NCBI GenBank assembly: GCA_036244855.1
Contig: BQKZ01000460.1
Coordinates: forward strand, 97,941-161,940
Length of the DNA: 64,000 nt
Direction of reading: 5' to 3'
From: Temnopleurus reevesii
Lineage: Eukaryota; Echinodermata; Echinoidea; Temnopleuroida; Temnopleuridae
Each line of letters opens with the position of its first letter. The stretch's first letter is position 1. Shown here piece by piece: positions 13,001 through 25,000 of the stretch. Below the pieces are notes generated by a model. That model was not told the origin of the DNA. It made no database searches and was given only the letters and a program-made list of their open reading frames with translations. Made by a program: the position numbers and the translations under genes.

Positions 13001-16000
13001 TCTATGTGACCACAAACACGGCCAAAAACAGCCAAAAACAGTCGTGTTGGGCTCCCGATTCACCCCGGAGATCCGTGTTGGAACCCGATTGGCCCCAGAA
13101 GCAACACGATCGGCCCCGGAAGCTACACGATCGACCCCGGAGGCTGAGCCAACTGCTCCTCCGGGGTGAATCGGGTGAATCGGGGTCCTATGTGACCAGG
13201 GCTTTAGCGATGTTGCTTCTCAGCCATTCTTTGATTGCATCCATCTCATTTGTACATTGTAGGAAGAAGAGATTCCCGAGGCTAGCTACTGGCAGGTTCT
13301 GAAGCTGAATGCTCCCGAATGGCATCTCATCATCATAGGGTGTTTCTTCTCTGGTGTTCTAGGTGTCACCATGCCTGTCTTTGCTATACTCTTCAGTGAA
13401 ATCATCAAGGTAAGAACATTTATTTCCTTTATACCATATCATATAAAGATATTGTCTTTTGATTTGTTACTTTTTCTGTAAATTTTCATTCTTTTAATGA
13501 AAACAAAATCATTTTAATCCATGAAAGTACACTGCAGTATGACAATAATATGTTAATAGGACAAAGGCAATGTATCTTTTAAGTCCATTTGACTTCATGA
13601 GTTTGATAGTTGTTGCTTTTTTCCGATAATTTCCTTTTCCTGTCTGTTCCATTTCCAAGAAATGAAAGTTGATTTATTCATCAATCATTACAATTTATCA
13701 ATTCATTAGTCTTTGTGGGCCAATCAGAATGATTATATCACACTAACAACATTCATAAAACATTTTTATTAACTATCATAACATGAGAATGTTACTTTTT
13801 TAAAAAATAATGGTCCAAACTATTTGATATATCAAATGCCAACAGTAAAAAAAAAAAATGATGGAAGTACAATGAGAGATTTAATTTACTAGGTTATGAT
13901 ATGATGGATCTGACTTATATTACTATAAATGATCTATTTATGAGATTTGTTTGCATGTCAAATCTCTTAGAGCTCACCGAGTATCTTGGTTGTTTTTTGT
14001 TTGTTTCTAGATCTTTAGTTTGCCGCCTGATGAGATGAGAGAAGAAGCAGTGTTCTGGTCATGTATGTTTGTTGTCTTAGGAGGGACAATGTTTATAGGT
14101 TATTCCATCAGCATCACATGTCTGGCTATATCAGGTGAAGAACTCACTTTGAGGCTCCGGAGTAAAGCATTTTCAACAATCCTCAGACAGGTTTGTCATC
14201 TACAGTCTCTTTGCAAAAGTTTAAAGCCCAAGTTAGAAGTACAGTTTTGGTAAAAGCCAATATTTTTATCGCCAAATTTTGTCTTCAAATCTACTTCAAA
14301 TCTACATGATATCATCAAACATGTTGTACAAAAATTTGTACGAAAAATTAACAAGATTTGGAAAAGTTATAACCTAAAGTGTGGAAAATATTTTAGCGTC
14401 GTAGCCCCCGACGCTAATTCAATATTTTCTTTCGTGATAAAAGACAGCTTCTCATGAACAGAATTGGATGAAAATTTCAGAATTTATTCTTTTTGTATTC
14501 CTTTTTTTAGCATGCTTTAATAAAATCTTGGAAATAATTTTGTATATGCCCAATAAGAAGCAAAATATTGTTATAACCAAGAGAGGGCGCTAAATACGAT
14601 TTAACGGTCAAATTCAAATTTTCAAAAGAATTCNNNNNNNNNNNNNNNNNNNNNNNNNNNNNNNNNNNNNNNNNNNNNNNNNNNNNNNNNNNNNNNNNNN
14701 NNNNNNNNNNNNNNNNNNNNNNNNNNNNNNNNNNNNNNNNNNNNNNNNNNNNNNNNNNNNNNNNNNNNNNNNNNNNNNNNNNNNNNNNNNNNNNNNNNNN
14801 NNNNNNNNNNNNNNNNNNNNNNNNNNNNNNNNNNNNNNNNNNNNNNNNNNNNNNNNNNNNNNNNNNNNNNNNNNNNNNNNNNNNNNNNNNNNNNNNNNNN
14901 NNNNNNNNNNNNNNNNNNNNNNNNNNNNNNNNNNNNNNNNNNNNNNNNNNNNNNNNNNNNNNNNNNNNNNNNNNNNNNNNNNNNNNNNNNNNNNNNNNNN
15001 NNNNNNNNNNNNNNNNNNNNNNNNNNNNNNNNNNNNNNNNNNNNNNNNNNNNNNNNNNNNNNNNNNNNNNNNNNNNNNNNNNNNNNNNNNNNNNNNNNNN
15101 NNNNNNNNNNNNNNNNNNNNNNNNNNNNNNNNNNNNNNNNNNNNNNNNNNNNNNNNNNNNNNNNNNNNNNNNNNNNNNNNNNNNNNNNNNNNNNNNNNNN
15201 NNNNNNNNNNNNNNNNNNNNNNNNNNNNNNNNNNNNNNNNNNNNNNNNNNNNNNNNNNNNNNNNNNNNNNNNNNNNNNNNNNNNNNNNNNNNNNNNNNNN
15301 NNNNNNNNNNNNNNNNNNNNNNNNNNNNNNNNNNNNNNNNNNNNNNNNNNNNNNNNNNNNNNNNNNNNNNNNNNNNNNNNNNNNNNNNNNNNNNNNNNNN
15401 NNNNNNNNNNNNNNNNNNNNNNNNNNNNNNNNNNNNNNNNNNNNNNNNNNNNNNNNNNNNNNNNNNNNNNNNNNNNNNNNNNNNNNNNNNNNNNNNNNNN
15501 NNNNNNNNNNNNNNNNNNNNNNNNNNNNNNNNNNNNNNNNNNNNNNNNNNNNNNNNNNNNNNNNNNNNNNNNNNNNNNNNNNNGGGGGGGAGGGGGTCAA
15601 TTTGACCCCTCTCCACAATTTTTGTGATCGCTCCGACGCGCAAAATTGTTTCACCTTGAGACGCGCTGACTTTTTACTTTCGAGAAAATCGGGCATATGG
15701 TTACGTCACCGCGCCACTTTTTGTACATGCATGTCGGACCGAAAATCGATCAAAAACGTGATTTTGTGTACAAAGTCAATGTAAATTGTGATTTCAGTCC
15801 GAATTCATAGAGATGTAGTTATTCTCAATTTTATGGCTTGAAATTAATTCATTTTAGCATAAATATGCTTAAAAAAATGTTCTGCAATAAATTTCACCAA
15901 AAAAACAATAGAAAACAAAAGGTCGAAAAAACAACAAAATACATCAGAAATTTATGAAACAATTAAAAACATAAGAAATAGCTTGTCATACCAGATTTTT

Positions 16001-19000
16001 TTCCAAGTAGTATTGTGAGGAATGATATAGAGAATATTCATACCAAAAATTAGCTTTCTAGGAGCTTCAATGAGTGAAATAGAGCAGAATATAAGATTTC
16101 ATGCATAAATTTGCATGATTAATTATCTAAAAATAGAGATCATGAATTTTCAGAAAATCAAACTATACAGTCATGTAGTTTATACTCTACAATATACGCG
16201 TGCAAAACTTGGTCCGAAAAAGCCCAGTTGAAATAGGGTGAAGCAGCAAGTTGTAGTGCTCAGACTATAAATGAAAACCTGAAGAAGACAAATTAGTCTG
16301 ATTTCTTGGAAAGATTTTGCGAGATCTCACACAAATGATCCCCATTCCATCAGGCATGTGATTAAAGCAATGCCGAGGATCAAATCATTGTGAAAGAGAG
16401 AGGGATCACGCAAGATCTTTATGAAAATGATGGCACTTCTCTTTGATACAGGGAAACTGATATCAACATGAACATTAGTTTTAATAATTTGAGCAGAAAA
16501 TTAAGGACCAACTTGCAGACATTTGTGAGTAAACTCCCTTTGAGTAAAGATATGACTGTATAGAGGCAAGTGCAAAAATTGAAGGTGGTCTTAAACTTTT
16601 GCAATAGACTGTATATACATTTATTCCATTTTCTCTTTTGTTGATCTTTATCTCCTTATTCTTCTACTACTCATCCCCTTCCTCAACTTCTCTTCTCATC
16701 CTCTTCTTCACAGCTTTGCTTTATTAGAAGAATTCATCAGGCTCTGGACTAAAGCTGTCTTATCTATTCTTAAAGGGTGTTGCTAGAAATTTGCAATTTA
16801 GTGCAAGCTTACTGTAAATCAGTTACCACGTAAATGCACATGTGAATGAATCAATGATTTTGATTGACACGGTCCAATCAACAGCAACATTCTCGCAATA
16901 CCCCCATAGTCTTTTCTCTTGCTTGTTTTTCCTTTTTGACTTTTCATCCCTTTCTTCCCTTCATTCACTTTTCCCTAGTCCTTGCCCACTGTCCTCTACT
17001 CAATCCATATTTTATTACAGAAAATAACTGAGGAACAGACCCAGTTGCAAGGCACATTCAAAAAGATTAATTCACCATGATTATTACTGACAATTTACTG
17101 CTTTCTCCCACTCCTTTTCGCGACTGTATTTCCCCATTTTTATTTCTTTCCTTCCTTAACTATTCTCCTCTTCCACCTCTTCCTTTTTTCATTGTAATAC
17201 GGTACTCAAGCTGTATTTATGGGAAATACAATTTCAAAGATATTGCCACGCGTTAGGATTTTGATATTCGAATTGATGAAAAAAGAAAGGAATGCAAAAA
17301 AGAAGAAATTTTACAAGCACCATTGACATATCCATGACAATTTGATAAAGTGTACCACTATGTAGGATGTATCTTGAATTGCAGTTTGGAGCATTAATAA
17401 TTGCTTTTGAAGCTTAGTATATCCAGTTTTGTTTATGTACATCATTAAGCACTTTTGTGGCATTTAGGATCTGGCAGTTGAGAGTTTTTAAAGCAAAAAC
17501 AATTTTATGCAATATCTTTAATATGTTCAGTCTGCATTTTGAAAATATTAATATACAAATATTGACTATTTAAGCAATTTTTAATGGATTTTGAAAATGT
17601 ATTTGTCTTTGGTATTCCCTCGGATTAATAATATGCAGGGATTTATAAAGCACAATTTCTATACTATACTAAATTTATTCAAATGGAATTTTCCTTTCTC
17701 ATGCTTTTTAACCAGGACGTTGCATACTTTGACCAACCGAGCCACAGTACAGGTGCCTTAGCTACACGTCTTTCAGCTGATGCGTCCAATGTCAAAGGGG
17801 TAAGTCTAATAATTACACAATTCTTCCAAACAAATCTGAGGCTTCAGACATCAACAGGGAGAATAAGTGTTTCATAATATCTGTGAGATAAGAAATGAGA
17901 AAAACATATAGCTAATGTTTTCTCATGATAGAAATCATTATGGATGATCGTTCTGATCATAATCATGATTATGATTAGGATTGTGATTTTGATTATGATT
18001 ATAATCATATGATTATCTTTATGATTTACAGTTGTGATTAAATTCGTTATTTTTTTAAATGAATGTGTATACTTGTTTCAATATTCCTGGAATTACTGAT
18101 GATTCTACATCTATTGCGCAAAACTGTAGGATAAGTAAGTAGTACATATGCTCCTATCCTCATCAAAGAATGGGATTGTTTATGAATGAATGAAAACATG
18201 TAGCAACAAGCCTACAACAGGTAAGAAGTGAGAAATAAACCCAAACAATGAATTTGAGAAATAGAATTGGTTGACTGTTTCTGTTATGATAATTCAATTT
18301 CATTATTTACTCCTGATAATTGATCATTTGGACTCTTGAAAGTGTGATGATGTTATTAATTGGTGCTGTGATTGTTCATGAGAGAAAAAAATTTAGGTTT
18401 TGAGGTAGTTCTCATTAAGTTCTAAATATTCATGCGTCATGATAAATCGTTGCATTTGCCAAGATTAGTTGAGTGATCAATACTGATCAGTCATTGATTC
18501 ATTCATTACTTGATTGATTGATTAATTGATTGATCAGTTGATCAAGTGATTGATTAATTATTGTAATTTAAAGTAAATTGATATTAATTCTGTTAATTTA
18601 CTTCAATAATCGCATAACCCTCTCTTACCTTTGCTTTGTTCCCCAGGACAATGCTAAGACCGAAACTAACAAAAGACAAAACTTTCCTTATATCGCGCCC
18701 CTCAATTCCCGCCTCCGCCTGCGACCGCGAGGTGGCGCTTTATAGATATAGATCTCCATTTTAACTCATTCTTCACCATCGCCTTGCTAAGGACCAGACG
18801 TAGTCAAGATTCGCTCTCAGGTGAGACCTTTCCTTATGCGTTTTTGGTGTTAATAATTGAACAGAACTGCGCCTATAAAAGCCTCATTACGCTTAGCGTT
18901 CATTGAGAGAATTTATATTACAGTGCCACCCTTCTTTTTGTAGAAATTAGGCGTTGGTTTTATACTTAAACGTCAGTAAAATCAACCCGTTGCCTCCCGT

Positions 19001-22000
19001 TGTATAAAACACAGGGTGTGGAGTTGCGTGTGAGAGTCGACTTACAACCAAATTCTCGTCTCTCTGACGCTTCTCCGAGGTGTGGGGTGTTGTTCTAAGA
19101 AGGGTGTTCCTTATATTAATTAAATACATGACTCTTGTAAACTAAAATCTGTACTTTGATTTAATTCTGTACGATTTTTGGTTGTGTAATTCTACCACGG
19201 ACGCAAGTAAACGTGGCAGTTTTTCCGTTTCCGGTTGCGTTAGACTTCCTTCGGGAATTCCTACGGGAATTCCTCCTCCGGGAATTGTTGCTTTTTAAAA
19301 AATTTTCTCTTGTGTATGACTTCTGCGACTTCCAGTTCTCAGTTTGGTACTCTGTCGCCTGAAATTAATTCCGCCGAGGGACTTAGAGAAAATTTAGAAA
19401 AAAAAAAAATAAATAAATAAATAAATTTTTTTCTCTCAGTCCCACAGAACCGTCGGACTTGTGACAAAAAAAAAAACAAAAAAACATTTTTTTGTTCTCA
19501 GTCTGCAGGCGCCGGACTTGTGTTCGTCCGCCTTACGTTACGGACTTAGTCGTTTTTGTTTCAAACAGATAAACTTCTACTAGTCCTCCTAGGTTCGGAC
19601 TTATAACTTACTCGTCCGCCAAAATTGCCGGACTTGGGTTGTGATAATTAGTTGTTCTTGGCCCGCAAATGGTCGGACGTCCGTCGTTAATAAGCAGGAC
19701 TTAGTTTAAAAATAAATTATCGTGGTTAGTCCGCCAGAGAAGCGGACTTATTAGTTGACCGTCCGCCAAACCAGCGGACTTCACCAAATTATAATTGCCT
19801 TCTCAGTTCTTCTATGGAAGTACTTAGAAAGTAATTCTCTTCCAGATCCCGTAGACACGGAACCTGGGAGAGTGATCCTGCGCCCTTAGAACGGTGCAGG
19901 CTTGTTCTACTCCTATCCTACAGATCCCCTGGTAGCCTAGAGCCTCGACTAAGGTTCATCTGCGGATCGTCCCTGCAGTCGGGTCGGTCGTCATCTGAAC
20001 GACACGGATCGGTCCTCGGACGGTAACGTTAATCCTTTGGGATCCGAGGTAAGGAGTGAAGTCGCAGTGCCGGTGCCAGCGGGCCCGGCACAGGGTTGGG
20101 AGACGGGACGTTCGCCTCCCAGACAGTTAGTCGGCAAGGACCCCCCCCCCCCCCCACACGTGTGGGGTGCGGGTCCACGGTCCCCCCCACCACACTCGTG
20201 GGGTGCGGGACCAATGCCGGCGAAACCGAACTCGGGATGGGATCCGAGTGGCACGACCCTAACAGTGCTTAGTGGTGCTCCGCAGGCCGGGAGCACCGCT
20301 TCCCATCGGTTCGGAAGCGAGATGCGGGGCCTCAGAACGGCGCAACGCCATTCAGGGGCCTAGTAACCCGGCAGGCAGCCACGCTCCCCCTAACAAGGGG
20401 CATCCGCGGCCGCCTACCGGATATCCGGAATACCCGAATATCCGGATATCCAGGAAAAACCGGCCCTCGATACCCTGGTTTCCAGACCCGAGGAGCGCTG
20501 GTTACCCTGACCCATGGTGGATACCGCCATGGTCATGGCCCGTACCCCGCCGTTGTGCATGGGTCCTGGCGCCGTGACTAACCCGTGTCGAGTGGGCCCA
20601 TGCACTCAGTCCCGGCTTTGACGCCGGCCACGAATGAGATGGGCCCTCTCCCTGCGCCTCCGCCGGCTCCCTCCTTCGGGTTGGACGGCGAGGCTAGATC
20701 GGGAGGCAGTGGCTGGAACCCGACGCCACAGCGGTGGTGTCGGGTGATCGTGGCCCACCGGCACTCCCTCCGCCTCAGCCCGCTCACGGCTGCAGGCGCG
20801 ACAGTGCTGGTGGTGGAGTCTCCAAGCTCTGAGTCCCCGGGCTCTGACATGGACGACTCCACACCGGCCGCAGACGCCCGCGGACCTGGCCGCCTCGTGC
20901 TTGTACTCAAAGTACACGCCGGAGGCGGTGGCCCCGAGTGCCCCAGCTGCTGCTGGGGACTGCGTCGGTGGGACAGCTACGCCTGCCAGACCCTGCCTCT
21001 CCAGACTGGAGAGTGCAAGCTGGCGGCGCAGACTGAGCAGGCCCCCGGCTTTACACTACGGAAGCCTTTCCGTCAGGAAGCGCGGAGCAGCTTGGGTTCG
21101 ACGACGCCCCACGGGGGCGTCGCTCACACGTAGAGAGCCTCCAAGGAGGCTTCTTGGTTGGGTGTGAAGGGCGGCAGAGAGGTCAAGGCGAAGGCCTACC
21201 AACCTGCCGACCACAGTTGCAAGAGGTAGAAGGGGGCATCCGTTCTGGCGACCCTCTGCCGTCTTAGCAATGCCACTGCCCATTCGGTCCCGTTCGGTTG
21301 ACCTGAAAGGGACGACGGAAGACACAAGGGCGCTTGACAGTATCCTACTCCCTCCTGTCGCCCTAGCCTCCCGCAAGTGGCAGTGGCTTCTCTCCGGTGC
21401 ACTGAAGACCGGCAGAGAGCCTTGCTCGGACACCTTAGCCGGTCCGATGCTTCGGACGTCAGGCCCTGGATAGAATCCTTTGAATCCAGCGGCACCCCCT
21501 TCTCGACGGGGGGACAGTTCACACGCTTGGCGCTTTTAAACTGTCTGACTTAAAGCAGACGGAGGAGCGGGCAAAGAATCGAAGAAACCTTCGAAGCAAG
21601 CCCCCTGCCGTGGCTACCCCGCCGCTTCCGCGGCTTGGCAGCCTACCCAGCCTCTCTCCTCTACGAAACGAGTTAGGAGTACAAGGAAGAGCCCCGGTAT
21701 CCGGACCCATGGTGGGTAGCGCCGCCGGCGCCGAACCACCAGGGTCGCGACCCGTACCCCGCCGTTGCGCACGGAATGCTCCCCAACAGAGGTCCGTCCG
21801 CGCAACCCCGACGAGGCTTATCGCACTAGACTCGTTGGCCTTGCTCCTTCCCTTGCTTCGGGCAGGGGATGGGGCGGTGCCCCTCGACCTGCAGGATGCG
21901 TATCTTCACGTACCTAGCAATCCCGCATCGGGGACCTCTGGGGCTTTCGGTTCGCGGCAAGACCTTCGGACCGAGTCTTGCCGTTTGACCTGAGCCTGGT

Positions 22001-25000
22001 CCCACGTGTCTTCACGCGGGTGGTAGGCGCCCTTGCGGACTGCCGTCGGGAGCAGGGGCTCAGATTCCATGTCTACCTGGACGACTGGCAGCCAGCTCGA
22101 AGGACCTGCCTACAACATGTAGAGGCCCTCCAGGGGACGCAGAGACGGGGCGTCGCGGTCGATTGGGACAAAGAAACTTGTTCCAACCCGCAAGCCTGCC
22201 TACTTGAGGGCCGAACTGGACGTTGCCCGCGCGAGTGGCGCGGCGTCGGGACAAAGGGAGCTGCGCCGACAGCCCAGCCCCGTCCCCCGGTCCAGGGCGA
22301 AGGTGTGGAGCCGCTTCGCGGCCTCCTGGCCAGTGGACGGACCCCGTCCAAACTGCCGTCTTCTCTTGCACCCCTTCCAGTGGCACATCCGGCTGTAACT
22401 CACACAGGGAGTGCCACCCCCGGAAGTCGGTCCCCTCTCATGCGAGGTGACCCGTCTTCTGGGCCCGTGCAAGAACGCCCGCCCCCTCTCCAGGGACAAG
22501 CCCTTCCTCAGTCCTCTCCCTTCAGTGACCGTCATCACAGACGCTTCACTTCAGGGAGGGGGCGGTCTGGCGAAGGGACTTACGTTGCGAGGGATTGGTC
22601 TCACCTGAGCACCCTTCCCCACATCAACGCTCTGGGATTGATGACGGTTCAGGCCTCCCTGAGCACTTCAGGAGAAGCCTGAGAGGTCACTCCGTCCTCA
22701 TCCTCACGACATGTGAGGGAGGCGGCGTACATCAACCGCCAAGGAGGGACGCACTCGTGGAGACTGAATCGGTTAGCGATCCGCCTCTAGGAGCGGTGCC
22801 TGACAAGGGGTCCTCCCGTCAGCCACACACCTCCCTGGCCAGGAAGGGCTTACCGCAGACTTCCTACCCGGGGGCAGATCCCTTCCGTCGGTAAGGACTC
22901 TTCACCAGTCTCTCTTCCACTACGCGTAGAGAGATGGGGGGGGGGCTTCCGACCTCGACCGGTCGCAAACGAGATCAACCATCGTTTACCGAGGTACGGT
23001 GCCATGACCTGGGATCCTAACGCGGTCGCCCGCAACGCGATCCCGATCAGCTGGGCGGGGGGATCTGCGTCTTTACGCCTTCCCTCCCTCCAATCCGAGC
23101 CCGCGTGTCCCCATCAACAGGGAGGACAGAGCTCAGATTCTGCTGATCGCCCCAAACTGGCCGGGCAGACCGTGCGTTCCACGCCTACTCGATCTCCGGA
23201 TCGACGAGCCATGGTCCCTGCCCTCGGCCGGACGTCGTGAGCTAACCACTCCCGGGCTCCTCTCGGAGGACCCGGGCCGTCCTCACCTGACTGCGTGACT
23301 GCGGTCAGGGCAGTATTGGTAGGGCCGAGGTTCTCGGCTAGGGCCCCTTCGCTCCTAGCAGAGAGTAGGCGAGATTCGACCCTCAAGGTCTACAATTCTC
23401 GTCTCACGGCCTTCGACGAGTGGTGTGTGGAGAGAGGCTTCCTCCCCAAGGAAGCGTCTCGCCCTGTCACAGACGGATTTCGCAATCCATATTCGACAAG
23501 GCTCTCTCCCCACCATCAGAGGCTACCGTTCTGCCAGCGTGGCTAGCCACAATGGGTTGCCGGACGGTTCTCGAGGCCAGACTCTTAGAATTAGGCCGCT
23601 TCTACGGCCTTCCCTTCCGAAGAGACTGTCGCCCAGACCTCTAGCCCCAACGTGGAGCTGGCCTAAGGTTCTATAAACCTTAGCTCGCCCTCCATCCGAA
23701 CCCTGGGGTGATGCCCCCTCCTTCACCTGACCGTGAAGACGGTGCTTCTGGTGGCGCAGCTCCGGGTCATAGCGCTATTCACGCCTTGACCACAACTGCG
23801 GGGCACACGAGGTTCAAACCTCGTGGGGTTCGCTAGCCCAGAGACCGCCGTAATGCCAAGCACCAATCGCAGGTCTCAGGCCCAGCGGAGATGTCTCCCA
23901 GAGCTCTCCACTTCTCCTCTAATCCTGAGAACAAGGCTTGGTGTCCCGGCAGGGCACTCAAGTGACACTTGTCCCAGTCTCGGCCCCTACGTTCGTACGA
24001 CAAACCCTTGTCATCACGAAGAGGCCGTCCTCGGCTGCCTCCCCCTCTCCCACCTCCCGGTGGATCGTCGAGGGTATCAAGGCGGCAGGCCCGAAGCCCT
24101 AGCTTCGGGGACAGAGCCTCGAACGCATGATACAGGAGTATCAGGTCGTCAGGGGCCCTCCTCGCGAACGTTCGAACGGAGGACATTATGAAGGCAGCCT
24201 CTTGGCGTTCTAAGAACCCCTTCTTCCTTCTATCTTTCGAGGCTCCCGAAATCCTCCTAGCCCTCTTCCTCCTCTCGCCTTCTTTTTTCCGCCCTAGGGT
24301 TGTCGGTGCTGGTCAGTAACATGACTTAAAGCAAAGGTAAGAGAGGGTCATGCGATTATTGAAGTAAATCAGTAAAATTAGCACTAATTTTATTATTTAC
24401 GAGATAATCGCATGACCCTCTCTTATACCCCCCCCACCGGCCCCCCAACCTGCGTCCTTAGGATAGCAGTACGGGTTGTGAAGAATGAGTTAAAATGGAG
24501 ATCTATATATATATATATATAGCGCCACCTTGTGGTGGCAGGCGGAAGGGGAATCGGAGGGGGGGGCGATATAAGGATAGTTTTGTCTTTTGTTAGTTTC
24601 GGTCTTAGCATTGTCCTGGGGAACAAAGCAAAGGTAAGAGAGGGTCATGCGATTATCTCGTAAATAATAAAATTGGTGCTAATTTTACTGATTTTTACTG
24701 TTGATGGTCAAAATTAACTAACAAACAACTGTGTTTGTTGTTTTCTTTCAGGCAACAGGTGTGCGTATTAGTACCCTCATACAGAGCTTTGTGACTCTAG
24801 CTGCAGCCATCTTGATTGGGTTTATCTTTGGTTGGAAGTTAGCGTTGGTGGTTCTTGCCTGCGTGCCTCTCCTCGTAGTGGCTGGGGGATTACAGCTTAG
24901 ACTTATGCAAGGAACACAGAAGAGAGACTCAGAACTATTAGAGGAGGCTGGTAAGGTAAGGAACCAAGACAGGGCTTTGAACCCTCTTGCAGGAGACACA

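Larger units (their letters stand above)
18597..24694 (+). mobile_element. DIRS-like tyrosine-recombinase retrotransposon (degenerate, near full length)
   Basis: A GC-rich island of 6.1 kb in an AT-rich intron. It has the three structural marks of DIRS elements: inverted terminal repeats (18607-18777 and 24478-24656), an internal complementary region (24331-24426) complementary to both outer ends joined together, and no LTR or poly-A end. Coding regions in order are a gag-like part, RT with YLDD, RNase H, and a tyrosine recombinase, all with frameshifts or stops. ATTT is present at both ends and once at the inferred circle junction, which fits recombinase-mediated insertion without a new target duplication. 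The copy is on the sense strand of the host gene and is judged inactive. Confidence 0.93.

Noticed and set aside
20037..21433. Many overlapping 100-180 codon frames on both strands as host genes
   Set aside because: They lie in the GC-rich DIRS element, where stop codons are rare by composition; only RT, RNase H and recombinase motifs are recognisable.
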